A stretch of DNA of 64,000 nucleotides, from NCBI GenBank assembly GCA_015680685.1, contig MNCI01035130.1, positions 725,403 through 789,402 on the forward strand, written 5' to 3'. Both the position numbers and the translations under genes were made by a program. The stretch comes from Gnetum montanum. Taxonomy: Eukaryota > Streptophyta > Gnetopsida > Gnetales > Gnetaceae. The notes beneath the pieces were generated by a model, which ran no database searches, was not told the origin of the DNA, and saw only the letters and a program-made list of their open reading frames with translations. Of the stretch, positions 23,934-34,756 are shown one piece after another (position 1 is the stretch's first letter; each line of letters opens with the position of its first letter).

Positions 23934-24330
23934 ATCATAGGTACCTCTAGTGCCTCGCTAACATTATCAGCATCATGGATCATAGACATCCCTAGTGCTC
24001 TATGGGAGCCAACATCACCACTAATCATAAAGACTCCTAGCACCCCAAAGATGCTGTCAACACCATTGATCACAAGCACCCCTAGTGCTCCACGAGCACT
24101 AACAGTGTTATCAATCATAGGCACCCCTAGCATCCTATGGTCATCATCAATGTTGTAGAACATAGGCATCCTTGGTGCTCTGTGGACATCTTCAGTGCCA
24201 CGAATCACAAACACCTCTAATGCTCTATTGGAATTGACAGTGCCACTAGTCACAAGCACCTTTGGTGCTACATGGGCACCAATGTTTCCTCCGATCATAG
24301 CCACCCCTAGCACCATCTAGTGCTCTCTAG
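23934..24330. repeat. Tandem 45-bp repeat, eight full units plus a partial
   Basis: Units start at 23934, 23979, 24024, 24069, 24114, 24159, 24204, 24249 and (partial) 24294, each exactly 45 bp with no indel. A typical unit opens ATCATAGGCACCCCTAGTGC. Because 45 is a multiple of three, frames stay open across the array on both strands. On the plus strand there is a 15-residue repeat around TPSAP. On the minus strand an open frame spans 23915-24316 with a repeat around ALGVPMI. Which strand, if any, was coding is not clear. The block is GC-richer than its surroundings. Confidence 0.9.
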
Positions 24331-24896
24331 GATTCATTTTTTTAGTGCCAGATCCCTTCTTTCATGGATTGTGTTGGCCCTTTCAAGGTTTGCATGAGTC
24401 CTTGCCTGAGCTACATCAGCCCAACATTGGTTACGTAGGCCCTAAGTAGGGTTGTGTGAGCCCTAAGATGGGCTGTGTAGGCATGGGCCTCATTACTATG
24501 GTCAATGATATGTTGGTGCATGGTTAAATATGTAGCCACATAGGCACATGCCTCATTGGCCCTACAAAGGCCTTCCCACAAGCATGCATTGGCCCCACCA
24601 CAATCCCTCCATGGGCTACCATAGGAAAAAGATGTCACCATGTCACAACTAGTGCACATTGGCTCTAGGGCCATTTCCATCCATTTCTTAGATAGCCAGC
24701 TGCTAGGACCATTGATTTCTTTTAGTCACCACCACTGGAATGATGCCATGACCATTACTACTAGTTAACAAGAAAAATATTTGTCAAGAGATGGAACATT
24801 CATAACTATCGTCAATTGATGGAAAAGTTAAATTTCTTGTCATTGAGTCATTTTTTAAATTAATAATACATAGAAATAATATTTAAATTAGAATTT

Positions 24897-24998
24897 GGTG
24901 CCTTGGTACAATAGAAATAAGAATTACCTAATTAAGTTTGCTCATCCTAGAGTAGAACTAGGATGGGTGACCTCTCAAGAAGTCTTGAAAATCGTGCA
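24897..24998 (+). repeat. 5S rRNA-derived segment in the G leader
   Basis: The stretch starts GGTGCCTTGGTACAA, resembling the 5' end of plant 5S rRNA. After an internal loss of about ten bases it reads AATTAAGTTTGCTCATCC, AGAGTAGAACTAGGATGGGT and GACCTCTCAAGAAGTC, matching the A-box, intermediate element and C-box of 5S. It ends near GTGCAAG, as 5S ends near GTTGCACC. It is too degenerate to be a working rRNA gene. Downstream similarity with the J copy (a GCCATAA/ACCATAA patch, then TTGA(A/T)TCT, then GGATGCAATGGTC against GGATGTAATG) shows the two belong to one longer module. Confidence 0.75.
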
Positions 24999-25329
24999 AG
25001 TTTTTTTTGGCAAACTTAAAATGACCATAATTTTTGAATCTAGAGTTCATTTTCTACTAATGATTCCAATAGAATTGAACCTTTTGGATGTAATGAAATG
25101 GTCAAATTTAGCCTTTCAATAATAGAATATTACTTTTTAATGCATTATTTAAGGTCCCAAAATAATTAGGATTTGGTGGTTAGATAGAAATCCATGATAG
25201 TGTCAACCTTTTCTGCAACTGACTAACTATTTCAAAGCCCATAAAAAGGGGCCATAGAGGCCAAGGATTACAAACACACTTGATTTCTTAAAGTTAACAA
25301 TGTCTAGAACCCAAAGAGTACATTGAAGA

Positions 25330-26100
25330 GTGATGGAGACTCAAGTTAATGATTGGATGAATGTCCTTGAAGATCAAATTAATGAAATAATCTCCATCAC
25401 TCTCCAATGTACTCTTTGGGTTCTCAAGTTCATTTGATCATTAGTGATGGATGAACTCAAGGAATAATGCGCCCAGAGAATTGCTAACTCAAGTTCATGC
25501 CAAGCAAGTAAAATTAGACCATTATGATGGAGCCACTGGATCTAGTGCCAAGGCAAATGACTAGCTTAATATATTAAAAAATTATTTTGATATGTTCAAT
25601 TTGTCAAGTCAAGAACATTTAGAAGTCATCTCCCTATATTTTAGAGGGCTTGCAACAACATGGTGAAATGGATTGAGATGTCAAGGTTTGATTACAAATT
25701 GGCTCAACTTTTGTCATGATTTTGAACAAAAAATTGTATTGGATTCTTTCCTCAAAGAGTGCAAAATGAGATTTGATTCCTTAAGATTTAGAAGGTGATT
25801 GATAGAAGATTACTATAAGTAATTCTATGATCTCTCTCGATATGTAAGTCATTAAGATGAGGGAGAATTAGCCTCAAAGTTCATTGGTGGATTACATGCA
25901 TAATTGTGTTTCCAAACATGAGCACATAAGCAGACAAAATTGCTAAGGATTATGAATAATTGAATCAATTACAAATGACCCTTCAACAAGCAATGATAGA
26001 AGAAACACCAACCAAAAGAGCTTGATCGAGGTTAAGACGTTTTGTTTGTGAAAAAGATCATTTCAAATGAAACTAATTAAAATTAGCAATAAAGGTGTAA
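25330..26100 (+). pseudogene. Gag remnant of G
   Basis: The plus strand reads KLDHYDGATGSSAKAND, LNILKNYFDMFNLSSQEHLE, then YFRGLATTWWNGL, then DEGELASKFIGGLHA. This is the capsid core of plant Ty3/gypsy Gag of the chromovirus type. Before it (25355-25480) lies the matrix-like start. A short duplication or inversion of the phrase around 25300-25330 and 25395-25425 (CACTCTCCAATGTACTC against GAGTACATTGAAGAGTG) makes a hairpin-like pair. No clear zinc knuckle follows. Stops interrupt the frame. Confidence 0.7.
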
Positions 26101-26139
26101 AGGAGCAATCAAATCAGAAATGAAAAACCCAACCCAAAC

Positions 26140-26604
26140 ATGAATAAAGGAAAAATACCAACCACCACCACAGCTGTGAAGAAGATATCTACATTAACTA
26201 AATTAGGATTGTGTAAATTTCAATTTTCTTTATTAAATTTTGAAGATTTAATTAGAGGTAAAAAAATTAAATTTTTGATTAATAGTGGTGCCAATGATAA
26301 CTTTATTTCTTCAAAGTTCATTAATTTATTGAAATTAGATATACATTCTAAGAAAATTATTAAGATAGAACTTGTAGATGGAATCATTGTGAGTAAGCAT
26401 ACCAAGTATAGAGAAATTAACTTTACTTTTCAAAATATGCCTTTCATTGATAAATTATTTGAATTTGAACTAGGTGATGATGTGATTTTAGAAATTTCTT
26501 TCTTACAAAAATCTAATATTACTACCCACATTGGAACTAGTATTTCAAAAATCCCAACTATTGATGGAGTTAAGATTCTAAAGGGGGTAGGAACAACAAT
26601 GTAA
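26140..26604 (+). pseudogene. Retropepsin of G, active-site Asp changed
   Basis: An open frame of 154 codons covers the protease region. It has KKIKFLINSGANDNFISSKF in the active-site position and LELG-like FEFELGDDVILEISFL near the C-terminus, where plant elements have the 'LG..WL' block. The catalytic motif is normally D-S/T-G; here Asp reads Asn (a single G-to-A change), so the protease should be inactive. The frame is otherwise intact and continues after a stop toward RT. Confidence 0.8.
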
Positions 26605-26699
26605 ATTCATATGATACCCATTAAGAAAGCCAAAAGATTAGTAAAAAAGGATGCTATGAAGTTTTTTGTCAAAGTAACCCAACTTTAGAAATCCTTAGG

Positions 26700-27420
26700 G
26701 ATTGAGATTCTAAAAGAACTTGAAGAACATAAAGATTTAGTATTTGGTGAAACTAGAGAATTGCCTCCAAAATGAACTATTTAGCATGCTATTGATATTT
26801 TTCCTACCACACAACCTATTTCAAAAACCCTATATATATTTTTCACTTTTGAATTAACAAAATTGAAAGTACAATTAGATCAACTATTGGAAAAAGGCAG
26901 AATTCAACCTAGCATATCACCTTGGGGTGCACCAGTCTTATTGATTAAAAAGAAAGATGGTATGTTAAGATTATGCATCGATTATAGGGTATTGAATAAA
27001 GTGATAATTAAAAATACTTATCCTTTCCCTAGAATCAATGATTTTTTTTATCAACTTATGCGTGCATGTTATTTTTCAAAGATTGATTTAAAATTAGGTT
27101 GTTACCAAATAAGGATTAAGTAGAAAGATATTGAGAAAACTACTTTTAGAACTAGGTATGGATTATATGAATTTGTTGTGATGCCATTTGGATTAAATAA
27201 TTCACCTACAACATTCATGACATTAATTAATAATATTTTCATGAATATCTTGATTAATTTGTTATAGTATTTATGGATGATATACTTGTTTATTCTAAGT
27301 AAAGAGAAGAACATGTCAAACATTTGAAAATTACAATGGAAATTATTAAAGTGCATTAGTTGAAATCTAAATTAAGTAAATGTGAATTGTTTAAAGAAGA
27401 AGTCTCTTACTTGTGTCATA
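26700..27420 (+). pseudogene. Reverse transcriptase of G, broken
   Basis: The open part 26863-27123 has [20 protein letters not shown], then [18 protein letters not shown] and [17 protein letters not shown]. After a stop, [20 protein letters not shown] follows. A frameshift comes before the catalytic block, readable in another frame as FMDDILVYSK (about 27270-27300). Block order and residues are standard Ty3/gypsy RT. Confidence 0.85.
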
Positions 27421-27479
27421 TAGTTTCTAAGGAAGGATTGCAAGTAGATCTAGTAAAAGTTAGTGTAATTTGGGACTAA

Positions 27480-28060
27480 CTTAAATTAAAAGATGCTATA
27501 GTGGTTTGCAGTTTTCTAGGATTAGCAGGTTTTTACCGATGTTTCATTAAAAATTATTCTACTTTAATAGCCCTCTTAAGTAACCTTTTTCAAGAAAAAC
27601 ATGTGTTTAGGTTTGAAAAAAATGCAAGAAAGCTTTACTCATATTAAAGATGCTACTCACAAAAGCACCTATTCTAAGAATTCCAGATGAAGAATTAGCA
27701 TTTGAAGTATCCATGGATGCATGTGGAATAGGAATCTATGTAGTTCTTTCATAAGGAGATAAAGTGGTATGTTACGAAGCTCATAAATTATGGGGAGCTA
27801 AGGTAAATTACTCAACCCATGATTTAGAACTAGTAGCAATTGTTCATGCTTTGAAAGTTTGGAGATATTATCTTTGTGGAAAAAGGTTTGTATTAAAAGT
27901 AGATCATAAGAGTTTAGAATATTTGGAATAATAGCCTATTTTGAATACTTTTGAATGATTGTTGGTAGAATTATTGGCTGAATATGATTTTAAAATCAAA
28001 TATATTCCTAGTAAACAAAATGTGGTAGTTGATGCTCTTAGTCGAATGTGAAACATGATG
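27480..28060 (+). pseudogene. RNase H of G
   Basis: Readable blocks: FLGLAGFYRCFIKNYS (connection, about 27515), ELAFEVSMDACGIGIYVVLS (first catalytic Asp), NYSTHDLELVAIVHALKVWR (catalytic Glu region), YLCGKRFVLKVDHKSLEYL (second Asp) and KQNVVVDALSRM (final Asp, about 28030). A few stops remain. Confidence 0.85.
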
Positions 28061-28229
28061 ATAGGTTTGATAACAAACCCTATGGAAGAAGAATTTAAGG
28101 AACAAATAAAAGAAGGTTCTTATTTTAATACTAAACAATATTTCCTTAGAGCCTTAATATCAATTTTCTTCTAATGGTTTATTGATGAAAGAAAAAAGAG
28201 CGTGTAATCTAGAAGGAAATTGGAGACTA

Positions 28230-29000
28230 AGGTTATTGTGTGAAGCATAAGTACCATATGTAGGACACCTAGGTTATATTAAGACTTACATGATGTTATG
28301 TAAATATTATTTCTAGCCTGGAATGAAGAATGATGTGTCCTCATACATTAAAAATTGTCAAACATGCCAAAGAATAAAAGCTAAACAACAGAAACCTAGT
28401 AGGTTATAACAACCTCTAGAAGTCACAACCTAGAAATGGGAAGATGTTACCATGGATTTCATTACAGGATTACCAATAACCAAGAGGAAAATGACTCAAT
28501 TTTGGTATTGGTTGATTGTCTATCAAAGATCGCACATTTTATAGCTTTGAAATCCACAAACACAATTGAAGAAGTAGCCCAAAAATTCATATGAGAAGAA
28601 TTTCAATTACATGGATGTCCAAAATCTATCACCTCAGGCCGAGATCCCAAGTTCAAATCTAAATTTTGACAAACTTTCTTCAAAGAGCTTCAAACCTAGT
28701 TGAAATGTAACATAGCTTACCATCCAAAGATTGATGGAAAAACAAAACATGTGAATATTATAAGATATTTTACAAAGCTATGTTGGGAGAAGCCCAAAAA
28801 TGTGGAAGAATTATTTTGCAATTGGTAGAATTCACCTATAACAACAATTATCAAGGTTCCATACATCAAATACCATTTGAAGTAGTATATGGATAGAACT
28901 ACCCGTACAACACTAACTTGGGTAGATCCAACGTTAAGAATGGAATGAAAGGAAGAAAAAATAAAAATAATGGAAACATTGTTAAAAGAGTTAAACAAAA
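28230..29000 (+). pseudogene. Integrase of G
   Basis: The zinc-binding part has VGHLGYIKTYMMLCKYYF and NCQTCQRIKAKQQKPS. The catalytic core begins WEDVTMDFITGLPITK with the first catalytic Asp. After a shift, the second Asp region (around 28640, GCPKSITSGRDPKF-like in shifted frames) is decayed. The Glu region is not readable with confidence. Confidence 0.75.
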
Positions 29001-29480
29001 TCTACAAGCTACCCAAGATAAATATAATGGATATGCATATCAACATCAATTTAAAAAAGAATTCCAAGTGGGAGATCAAGTATTACTCAGATTAAAACCT
29101 ACTAGAAGTTCTCTTAAACTTGGAAAATATACTAAACTGGCACCTAGATATTGTGGATCCTCTAAAATTTTTTAAAGAATTGCTGAAGTGGCATATTAGT
29201 TAAATCTTCCAACAACCTTAAAAATTCACCCAATTTTCGATGTAAGTTTGCTAAAGAAATTTCATGAAAATGATGTGTCATATGTGCTAGATTGAAATAC
29301 TTTGTCCTTGCAATCCAACACTAGCTTTGAAGTTAAACCCATTGCAATTAAGAACCATCAAATCAAGAAGTTATAAAATAAAAATATCAATGAAGTGGTT
29401 GTTCAATGGTCAAATGATAATCAACAAACTTAGGAAAGCAAGGATTTTATTCTCAATACTTACCTCCAAGTTTTTTATCA
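29000..29480 (+). pseudogene. Integrase C-terminus and chromodomain-like tail of G
   Basis: The stretch reads FQVGDQVLLRLKPTRSSLKL then LAPRYCGSSKIF, which is the GPY/F-type integrase tail. Next come LKIHPIFDVSLLKKF and, after a stop, EVKPIAIKNHQIKKL and INEVVVQWSNDNQQT. The last part resembles the chromodomain of plant chromoviruses (the 'V.VQW' strand), but the aromatic cage residues cannot be judged. This places G among chromovirus-type gypsy elements. Confidence 0.65.
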
Positions 29481-29670
29481 TCATGACATTGAATGATAAA
29501 TTCTATTTCCTATTGATGTAATAAATTATATTTTATAATTTTTGGTCTTCTATTTGTATAGATGATAATGAGGATAATGAAGAAGCTAAAGTTGAGGAGC
29601 ATAATGAAGAAGAAGTAGCTAAGTAGCTAGATATAGAGGGAGTACTTGAGGATGAGCTAGATGCTTAAGG

Positions 29671-29690
29671 GAGTGAGGGGGAGGGTAGAT
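29671..29690 (+). other. Polypurine tract of G
   Basis: GAGTGAGGGGGAGGGTAGAT lies immediately before the 3' LTR start TGTAATG. It serves as plus-strand primer in reverse transcription. Confidence 0.85.
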
Positions 29691-30207
29691 TGTAATGCTC
29701 CATCCCTTGTTAAGGATGGAAATAAATTGTAACAAAATAATTAAACCTTCAAATGAAGTGTTACCTTGTTATGAGGAGTTATATTTATTCATGTATCCCT
29801 CAAGAATGGGTTTGACCTATGCCATTTAAGGCTGAGTTTAGAGGTCATGCTAGCATGGAGCTGTAGAGCCTAGAAAGGCAAGTAATGGGAGCTAGGTGAA
29901 GGGGGACAAGAAGGGATTTATCATCCCTTCAGCTAGACAACCTAATCATGGTGGCAGTGCCAAGTTTCCTCTAAGGGTTAAGTGGCATAGGAAGATAACC
30001 TAGAGGGCATTACATTACTCTTTGTCTTATTAATGAAATATTTTCATTCACTCTTTCTATTATGAGTACTAGTTATTCATTTACTAGTTAATTCATTATT
30101 TAAGTATTTTATGATGTTTCCATTGTATTACTTAAGAATGCAATTAATGTGATGAATTACGCAATGAACAATCATGTTTTTATGACATCTAGGAATGGGA
30201 TTTCACA
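29691..30207 (+). repeat. 3' LTR of G
   Basis: Starts TGTAATGCTCCATCCC and ends GGGATTTCACA; 517 bp. AAAAA follows, as it precedes the 5' LTR. Confidence 0.9.
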
Positions 30208-31899
30208 AAAAAGAAAGAAACAAAAAGGAAAAAAAAGAAAAGAAAATTATTAGATAAGAAGATGTTTTGGATAGTAAAGTTGTCTCTTGTTCATGGCCAT
30301 AGAATAAGGTTATTATGTTTATGTATAAAGAGTCTCCATCACCAACAACTACTATTAATATGGAAGACTATGTATTTTTTGAAGATGTAGTGCCATACGA
30401 GATGAATAAGTTGATAAATAATGATTCATGAATGTCTAAACATTATAGTGCCATGTACTTAAGTTATCACCCAATGTCTTGATATTTACTAAGTACTACA
30501 TCTTATTCTTTTGTCACAAAGTTTTTCTATATTATTATGCTATCTTTTACCTTTACTTCATTTTTATTTTCTTTTTCTTAATATCTATTGGAGAATTATT
30601 TTGTACTATAAAGTGTGAGAGGATGCAACTTGCAGTCACTCAGAGTCTCACTACAGGTCTAAATGTAAGTTACAATCACCTTGGAGGCTTAATTCATTGT
30701 AATTTGGCAATTTTGATGGGTTTTTGATCACATCCAATTGCGTTTAGCAATTCATGTTTTCAAGTTTCGGATAGTGCGGATAGTTGCAATTCACATCTTG
30801 CTACATTGTAGTGTTATTCTTCTAGATTTTAAAACAATGTAAATAACTTTGACCTACATTTGGTTGCAACTTCAAATTTTAAAATTTCTTTTATTTATGT
30901 CATGAGGGGTTGTGACTTGTAGTCAATTGTAATCCAATTATAAAATGAAAAGATAAAAGCATGTTCGAAAAAATAAAATCTCATTTTACATCACAGAGCA
31001 CTATAGGACACATTCCAAAGTCGAGGCGAGTTGCCATTGTGAGCATACCCATAAAATCTAACCTCCAAACCTTCCTTTTCAAAATGTTTAAGCTAGGCTT
31101 CAAAACTCTTGTTCTTTAGTGTTTTTTATGTTAGATAGTTTGTTAAATGATGTTGCAACCAAATTTGGGATATTAGCATTTTTTGGAGCTAAATAAAGAT
31201 TATATGAATGACTTGTGGGCTTTTGGTGTGTTCCTTGGTTTGCTAATCTTTAATTTTTTCTTATTCCAAACATTTCTATGATTTTGTAAGGGTAATAAAT
31301 TATATTTTTATTTTTTCTTCTAGCTTCATAGCTTTTGGTTTATACGTAATATATATAATTAGGCATTAAGATAATGCTAGGGACTATGTAGAAGAATTAG
31401 AAGCTTTTGTACCTTTCAATTTTTAGATGTTTGGTTCTTATTTAGTAGTGAAGATAGTTATCTCTACTATAGCATTAGAATGCTAGGGGTTTACATGAGT
31501 GGAATTTAGTTTTACCCCTAGGAAGGGCATTAGGTGTAACTAGAGCTATCTTACCTAAGATAATTCAACATTAAGCTAAATTTGTTTTTCTAAGATAGAG
31601 CTATCTATCATTATATTATATCCTGAATGTACTATGAGTCATTATGAAGAGTAATAACTATGTAATTTAAATTTTCCATCTACCATGGTTATTTATTTGT
31701 CATCTTTACACTAGGCAATTATTTTGAGGATAGTGTGGACCTATTAAGGGGTACTAATAATGTTGAAATTTAAAACTACGAGTATTGGCTATCATAGTTC
31801 TCTTTTGAGTTATTTGCATTTATTTGAACTATGTATTTATAATTTAAATTTTATGTGTTGTTGGATTTTGTTTATGTTTAGTTCATGCATTATATTATT
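30208..31899 (+). other. 3' internal region of E, right of the G insertion
   Basis: It starts with an A-rich patch at the insertion point, then AT-rich sequence with no recognisable domain. No tRNA or other RNA gene seen. It continues the E element toward its 3' ORF. Confidence 0.45.
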
Positions 31900-33350
31900 T
31901 GCACATGTGTATTGATCTTCGCTATAGTAAGGAACTTCTTGCACATCCTAGTGCAAGAGGGAACCTTTGTAGGGACAATCTTCATCTACTACAGATCTAA
32001 TAGCATAGAGACATGCTTAGAAGGACAAGCATGAATGCACTCATTGGAAGCACATGGAGGACCTAGAGCATGAACATTAGGAGGTAAAGTTCCCTATGGT
32101 GCCATTGAGGGAACCTCAAAACTTCAAGGCTTTAACAAAATTGGTGAATTCACAAGTTATAGTAGCCTTAACAATGTATAACTTGGATTTTATTTTGATA
32201 GAAGGCAAGGAATTATATGAGCAAGAGGCTTGTTAGTTTTACTTCACATTTTGGAGGACTTCCTTTACTTCAAGGATGATCTAGGTTGGTACTAAGTCCT
32301 ATGGCATTAGTGAGACCCTTGTTGCCGAGGCCCTTGAGATGTAAGTAGAACTAAACATACATCATTTTGTGGTGGCATCATTAGAGTGAAAAACCTAGCT
32401 AGTGGAGCATTTTCCTGATGTAGCCATGAATGAGATGAGATGACATTACAACAAGCTTTCTCTTGAAAGAAGGCTTCTTGCAAGGGTTGTTATGATCGAC
32501 ATCCTAGATAGCTTCCATTTCACACATGTCATGTCCTTTAGCATGTTGGTGGTCAATGATTTGAAGGGTCGCTACGTCCTCAATTATTCATATATTATAT
32601 TATTCATGATGGAGTTGATGGTTCAAGATACCAATGGGGTCCCCTTCCCATCAGTGATCTCGGTGCTTTATCAGCACTTCTAGATTCAATCAACTACCTT
32701 GCCCATCAAGGAGATCATCACTTGGGGTGTGAGTATCTTCTATAGCTAATGATTACCCAAGACATGCTTTGAGGTGGCTCGTTGGGTCCATGATCCACAA
32801 ATTCTAGGAGATGATAGCAAGGTTGTTTGGAAGGTTCATTATGCTAATCTACAATAGTAGTAGACATAGCAACATCCACAAAAATAGCAATAGTAGTAAT
32901 AGCAACAACAAGGTATGGTGGGAGTTGATCAAGCCTTGGTGGGAGCTTAATCTTAGCTCATGGCCTATTTGGACATCCCTTAAGAAAATCTCATTATAGA
33001 GTGTGTAATGAGATGGAGGCACATCTCCATGCCTATTATAACTGATTAGATAAGAGACAATATCATTTGGCCTCCAATGTGAAGATCCTAGGATACCATT
33101 TATTTCAAGATGAGGGATCTATACTAGATGGTTAGTTACCAAGAGGGGTTAAGTAAGCAGACCTAGAATTTGCACCTATGGGATCCCTAATCATCGATGT
33201 AAATTAGGCTAGACCATCTAGCCACAACAACTAGGTGGATGATAAAGTGATCAAGTAGGACTTTATGAGTAAGGGGGTAGGTGATGATGTGCCTCAGCCT
33301 CCTCCTTTAGTAGAGGCTCTTGCACCCCCTTCAGGGAAAGGCTAAAGCCT
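31900..33350 (+). pseudogene. Extra decayed ORF downstream of pol in E (env-like position)
   Basis: The plus strand is GC-richer here and one frame is readable in long pieces: FKALTKLVNSQVIVALTMYN, DFILIEGKELYEQEA, FYFTFWRTSFTSRMI, then RRLLARVVMIDILDSFHFTH, SMLVVNDLKGRYVLNYSYII, VPFPSVISVLYQHF and PTKTCFEVARWVHDPQIL-like text. Several stops break it. Athila elements carry a third ORF at this place, often called env-like, but I see no signal peptide or membrane span here. The text is more like the plant retrotransposon ORF that lacks a known function. Identity remains open. Confidence 0.45.
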
Positions 33351-33528
33351 TCTAGCTTAAGAATCTTATCCCGTATTTTTTTATTTTCCTTCTCCTACTG
33401 TATGTTTTGAATTTTAAGATAGAGGGGACTATTTCTATAATCTAATCTCTATTTTTTGCATTTCCATTAATTCATGTCCATTCTTTCACTCTTTTTTATT
33501 GAGATGATGAAGAGCTAGTTTAGGGATA

Positions 33529-34469
33529 TGTTAGGATGTGAATTAAGACCCATTTTCACTAGGTTCCTCTATCTTATAGGCTTGGATAAGTAGCTGGGAG
33601 CTCATGTGACTCAAAAAAACTTGTAGCCCAAAGTCTCAACTCATAATGTGAGTTCCAATTAGTTTCCAACCCATCAAGGGAACATTGCCCATCCTATGGG
33701 CATTGCAGGTTAAATTCTAGCATTAGAGGACTAAAGAGTAAGTAGAGTTAGCTTAAAATAAAGATGGTAGTAGCATAGAAGTTGTATTTGCATTGGACAA
33801 AGTACTGCTAGCTCATGCGACTCACATGAGACCACAACTTAGATTTTTCTTCAAATGTCACTCATAGTTTAACTTAAAAATAAAAAAAGAATTCATTAGT
33901 GCAAGCTCATATGACTTGCACCCATGTCATAGTCATCATGAATTTTTCTTTCTTAGTTTAGATATTCAATCGTTTGAATTTGAATACTCAACCACTAGGA
34001 ACACCTGAGGGAGATTGCTAATTGTAGTAGTCCATAATAGTTGATTAACCTGGTAATTCTTCTTTGGACAGTGAGCTATGATGTAATTGTGACCTACAAT
34101 AGACCATAGTCATTAGCCAGAAGTTATCGTAATCATCAATTATAGTTGTTTTTGCATTAGTTTGAAGTAGAACTACAAGAGAAATTCTCAAAAAAATAGA
34201 ATAGAGAGATGGAGAGATATAAAATAGAAAGATAGCTATTTAGATAATTTGAAAATATAGGATTGAAGTTGTTAATGATTGTTATAATGAGAATTAATGT
34301 TGATATTGATGATTGAATGATAATGTTTGTTTCTTTGTTAGACTGAATTAATGTTAAGTGTTCTTCATCATAATTCTGGCACATTACCCGCATGTAACTT
34401 GTGGTCCTTACTTTAATTAACTTCTACATTCTATAGTGCAAGCACTACTAAGACAAGAACAATATAACA
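33529..34469 (+). repeat. 3' LTR of E
   Basis: Starts TGTTAGGATGTGAATT and ends AATATAACA; 941 bp. It matches the 5' LTR 12221-13375 but has a single copy of the 188-bp segment. A purine-rich patch (AAGATAGAGGGGA, about 33416) lies 100 bp upstream and may be the polypurine tract. The right flank AAATT is the target duplication. Confidence 0.8.
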
Positions 34470-34474
34470 AAATT

Positions 34475-34756
34475 TCTCTTAGAGGGATGAACATTGTGGC
34501 TTTGGATGATCATCTTTTCTTTAAGAACTTCATAATTCAGCATTATTGACTAGAATTAAACATATAACTTGGGGCTATCAAATTAAGAGTCTTATCACTA
34601 GACTAACACGTCATTGTTAAAGGAGTTAATGATGATTCTTATGATGAAATATTTATTAAATAGTAGGAGCCATCATTTAGAGTAAAGGTAAGGTACTTGT
34701 CTATTTAGTCATAAGACTTGGATTCAAGCTTAGATGTAATAACTTAAAAAGAGGTT
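34475..34756. repeat. Gene-free flank with tRNA-like repeats
   Basis: On the minus strand about 34545-34620 reads TTAGTCTAGTGATAAGACTC and later GTTTAATTCTAG, which fits A-box and B-box positions of a tRNA-derived SINE. On the plus strand 34690-34745 has a second such patch (ACTTGGATTCAAGCTTAGAT) also present near 12130-12180. Neither is an intact tRNA gene. Confidence 0.35.

Larger units (their letters stand above)
20859..30207 (+). mobile_element. Ty3/gypsy element G nested in E, with 3.9-kb leader
   Basis: LTRs lie at 20859-21366 and 29691-30207, and both ends carry the five bases AAAAA (20854-20858, 30208-30212). The initiator-Met primer site follows the 5' LTR and a strong polypurine tract precedes the 3' LTR. 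Order: leader (21386-25300), gag (25330-26100), protease, RT, RNase H, integrase, and a chromodomain-like tail. The leader is far longer than usual and contains material unrelated to gypsy coding functions: minus-strand exon-like pieces, 45-bp repeats and a 5S-like segment. The LTR family is a sister of J's. Stops and frameshifts inactivate pol. Confidence 0.85.
12221..34469 (+). mobile_element. Athila/Tat-type Ty3/gypsy element E, split by element G
   Basis: Two homologous LTRs (12221-13375 and 33529-34469) bound a complete but dead element. Flanks are AAATC on the left (12216-12220) and AAATT on the right (34470-34474), one transition apart. The internal order is gag (13780-16030), protease (16370-16700), RT (17150-17860), RNase H (18100-18500), integrase (18650-19830), a long 3' region with an extra decayed ORF (31900-33350), and the 3' LTR. 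Element G (20859-30207) is inserted in the 3' region. Without G and its duplicated 5 bp the element is about 12.9 kb, a usual size for Athila. The protease motif DLGA and the extra ORF downstream of integrase both fit Athila. Confidence 0.85.

Noticed and set aside
24897-24998. Working 5S rRNA gene
   Set aside because: The 5' half has lost about ten bases and many positions differ. It sits in a retroelement leader without a tandem array.
29571-29640. Acidic gene tail (Glu-rich text) as a separate gene
   Set aside because: It continues the pol region of G up to the polypurine tract and has no start or domain of its own.
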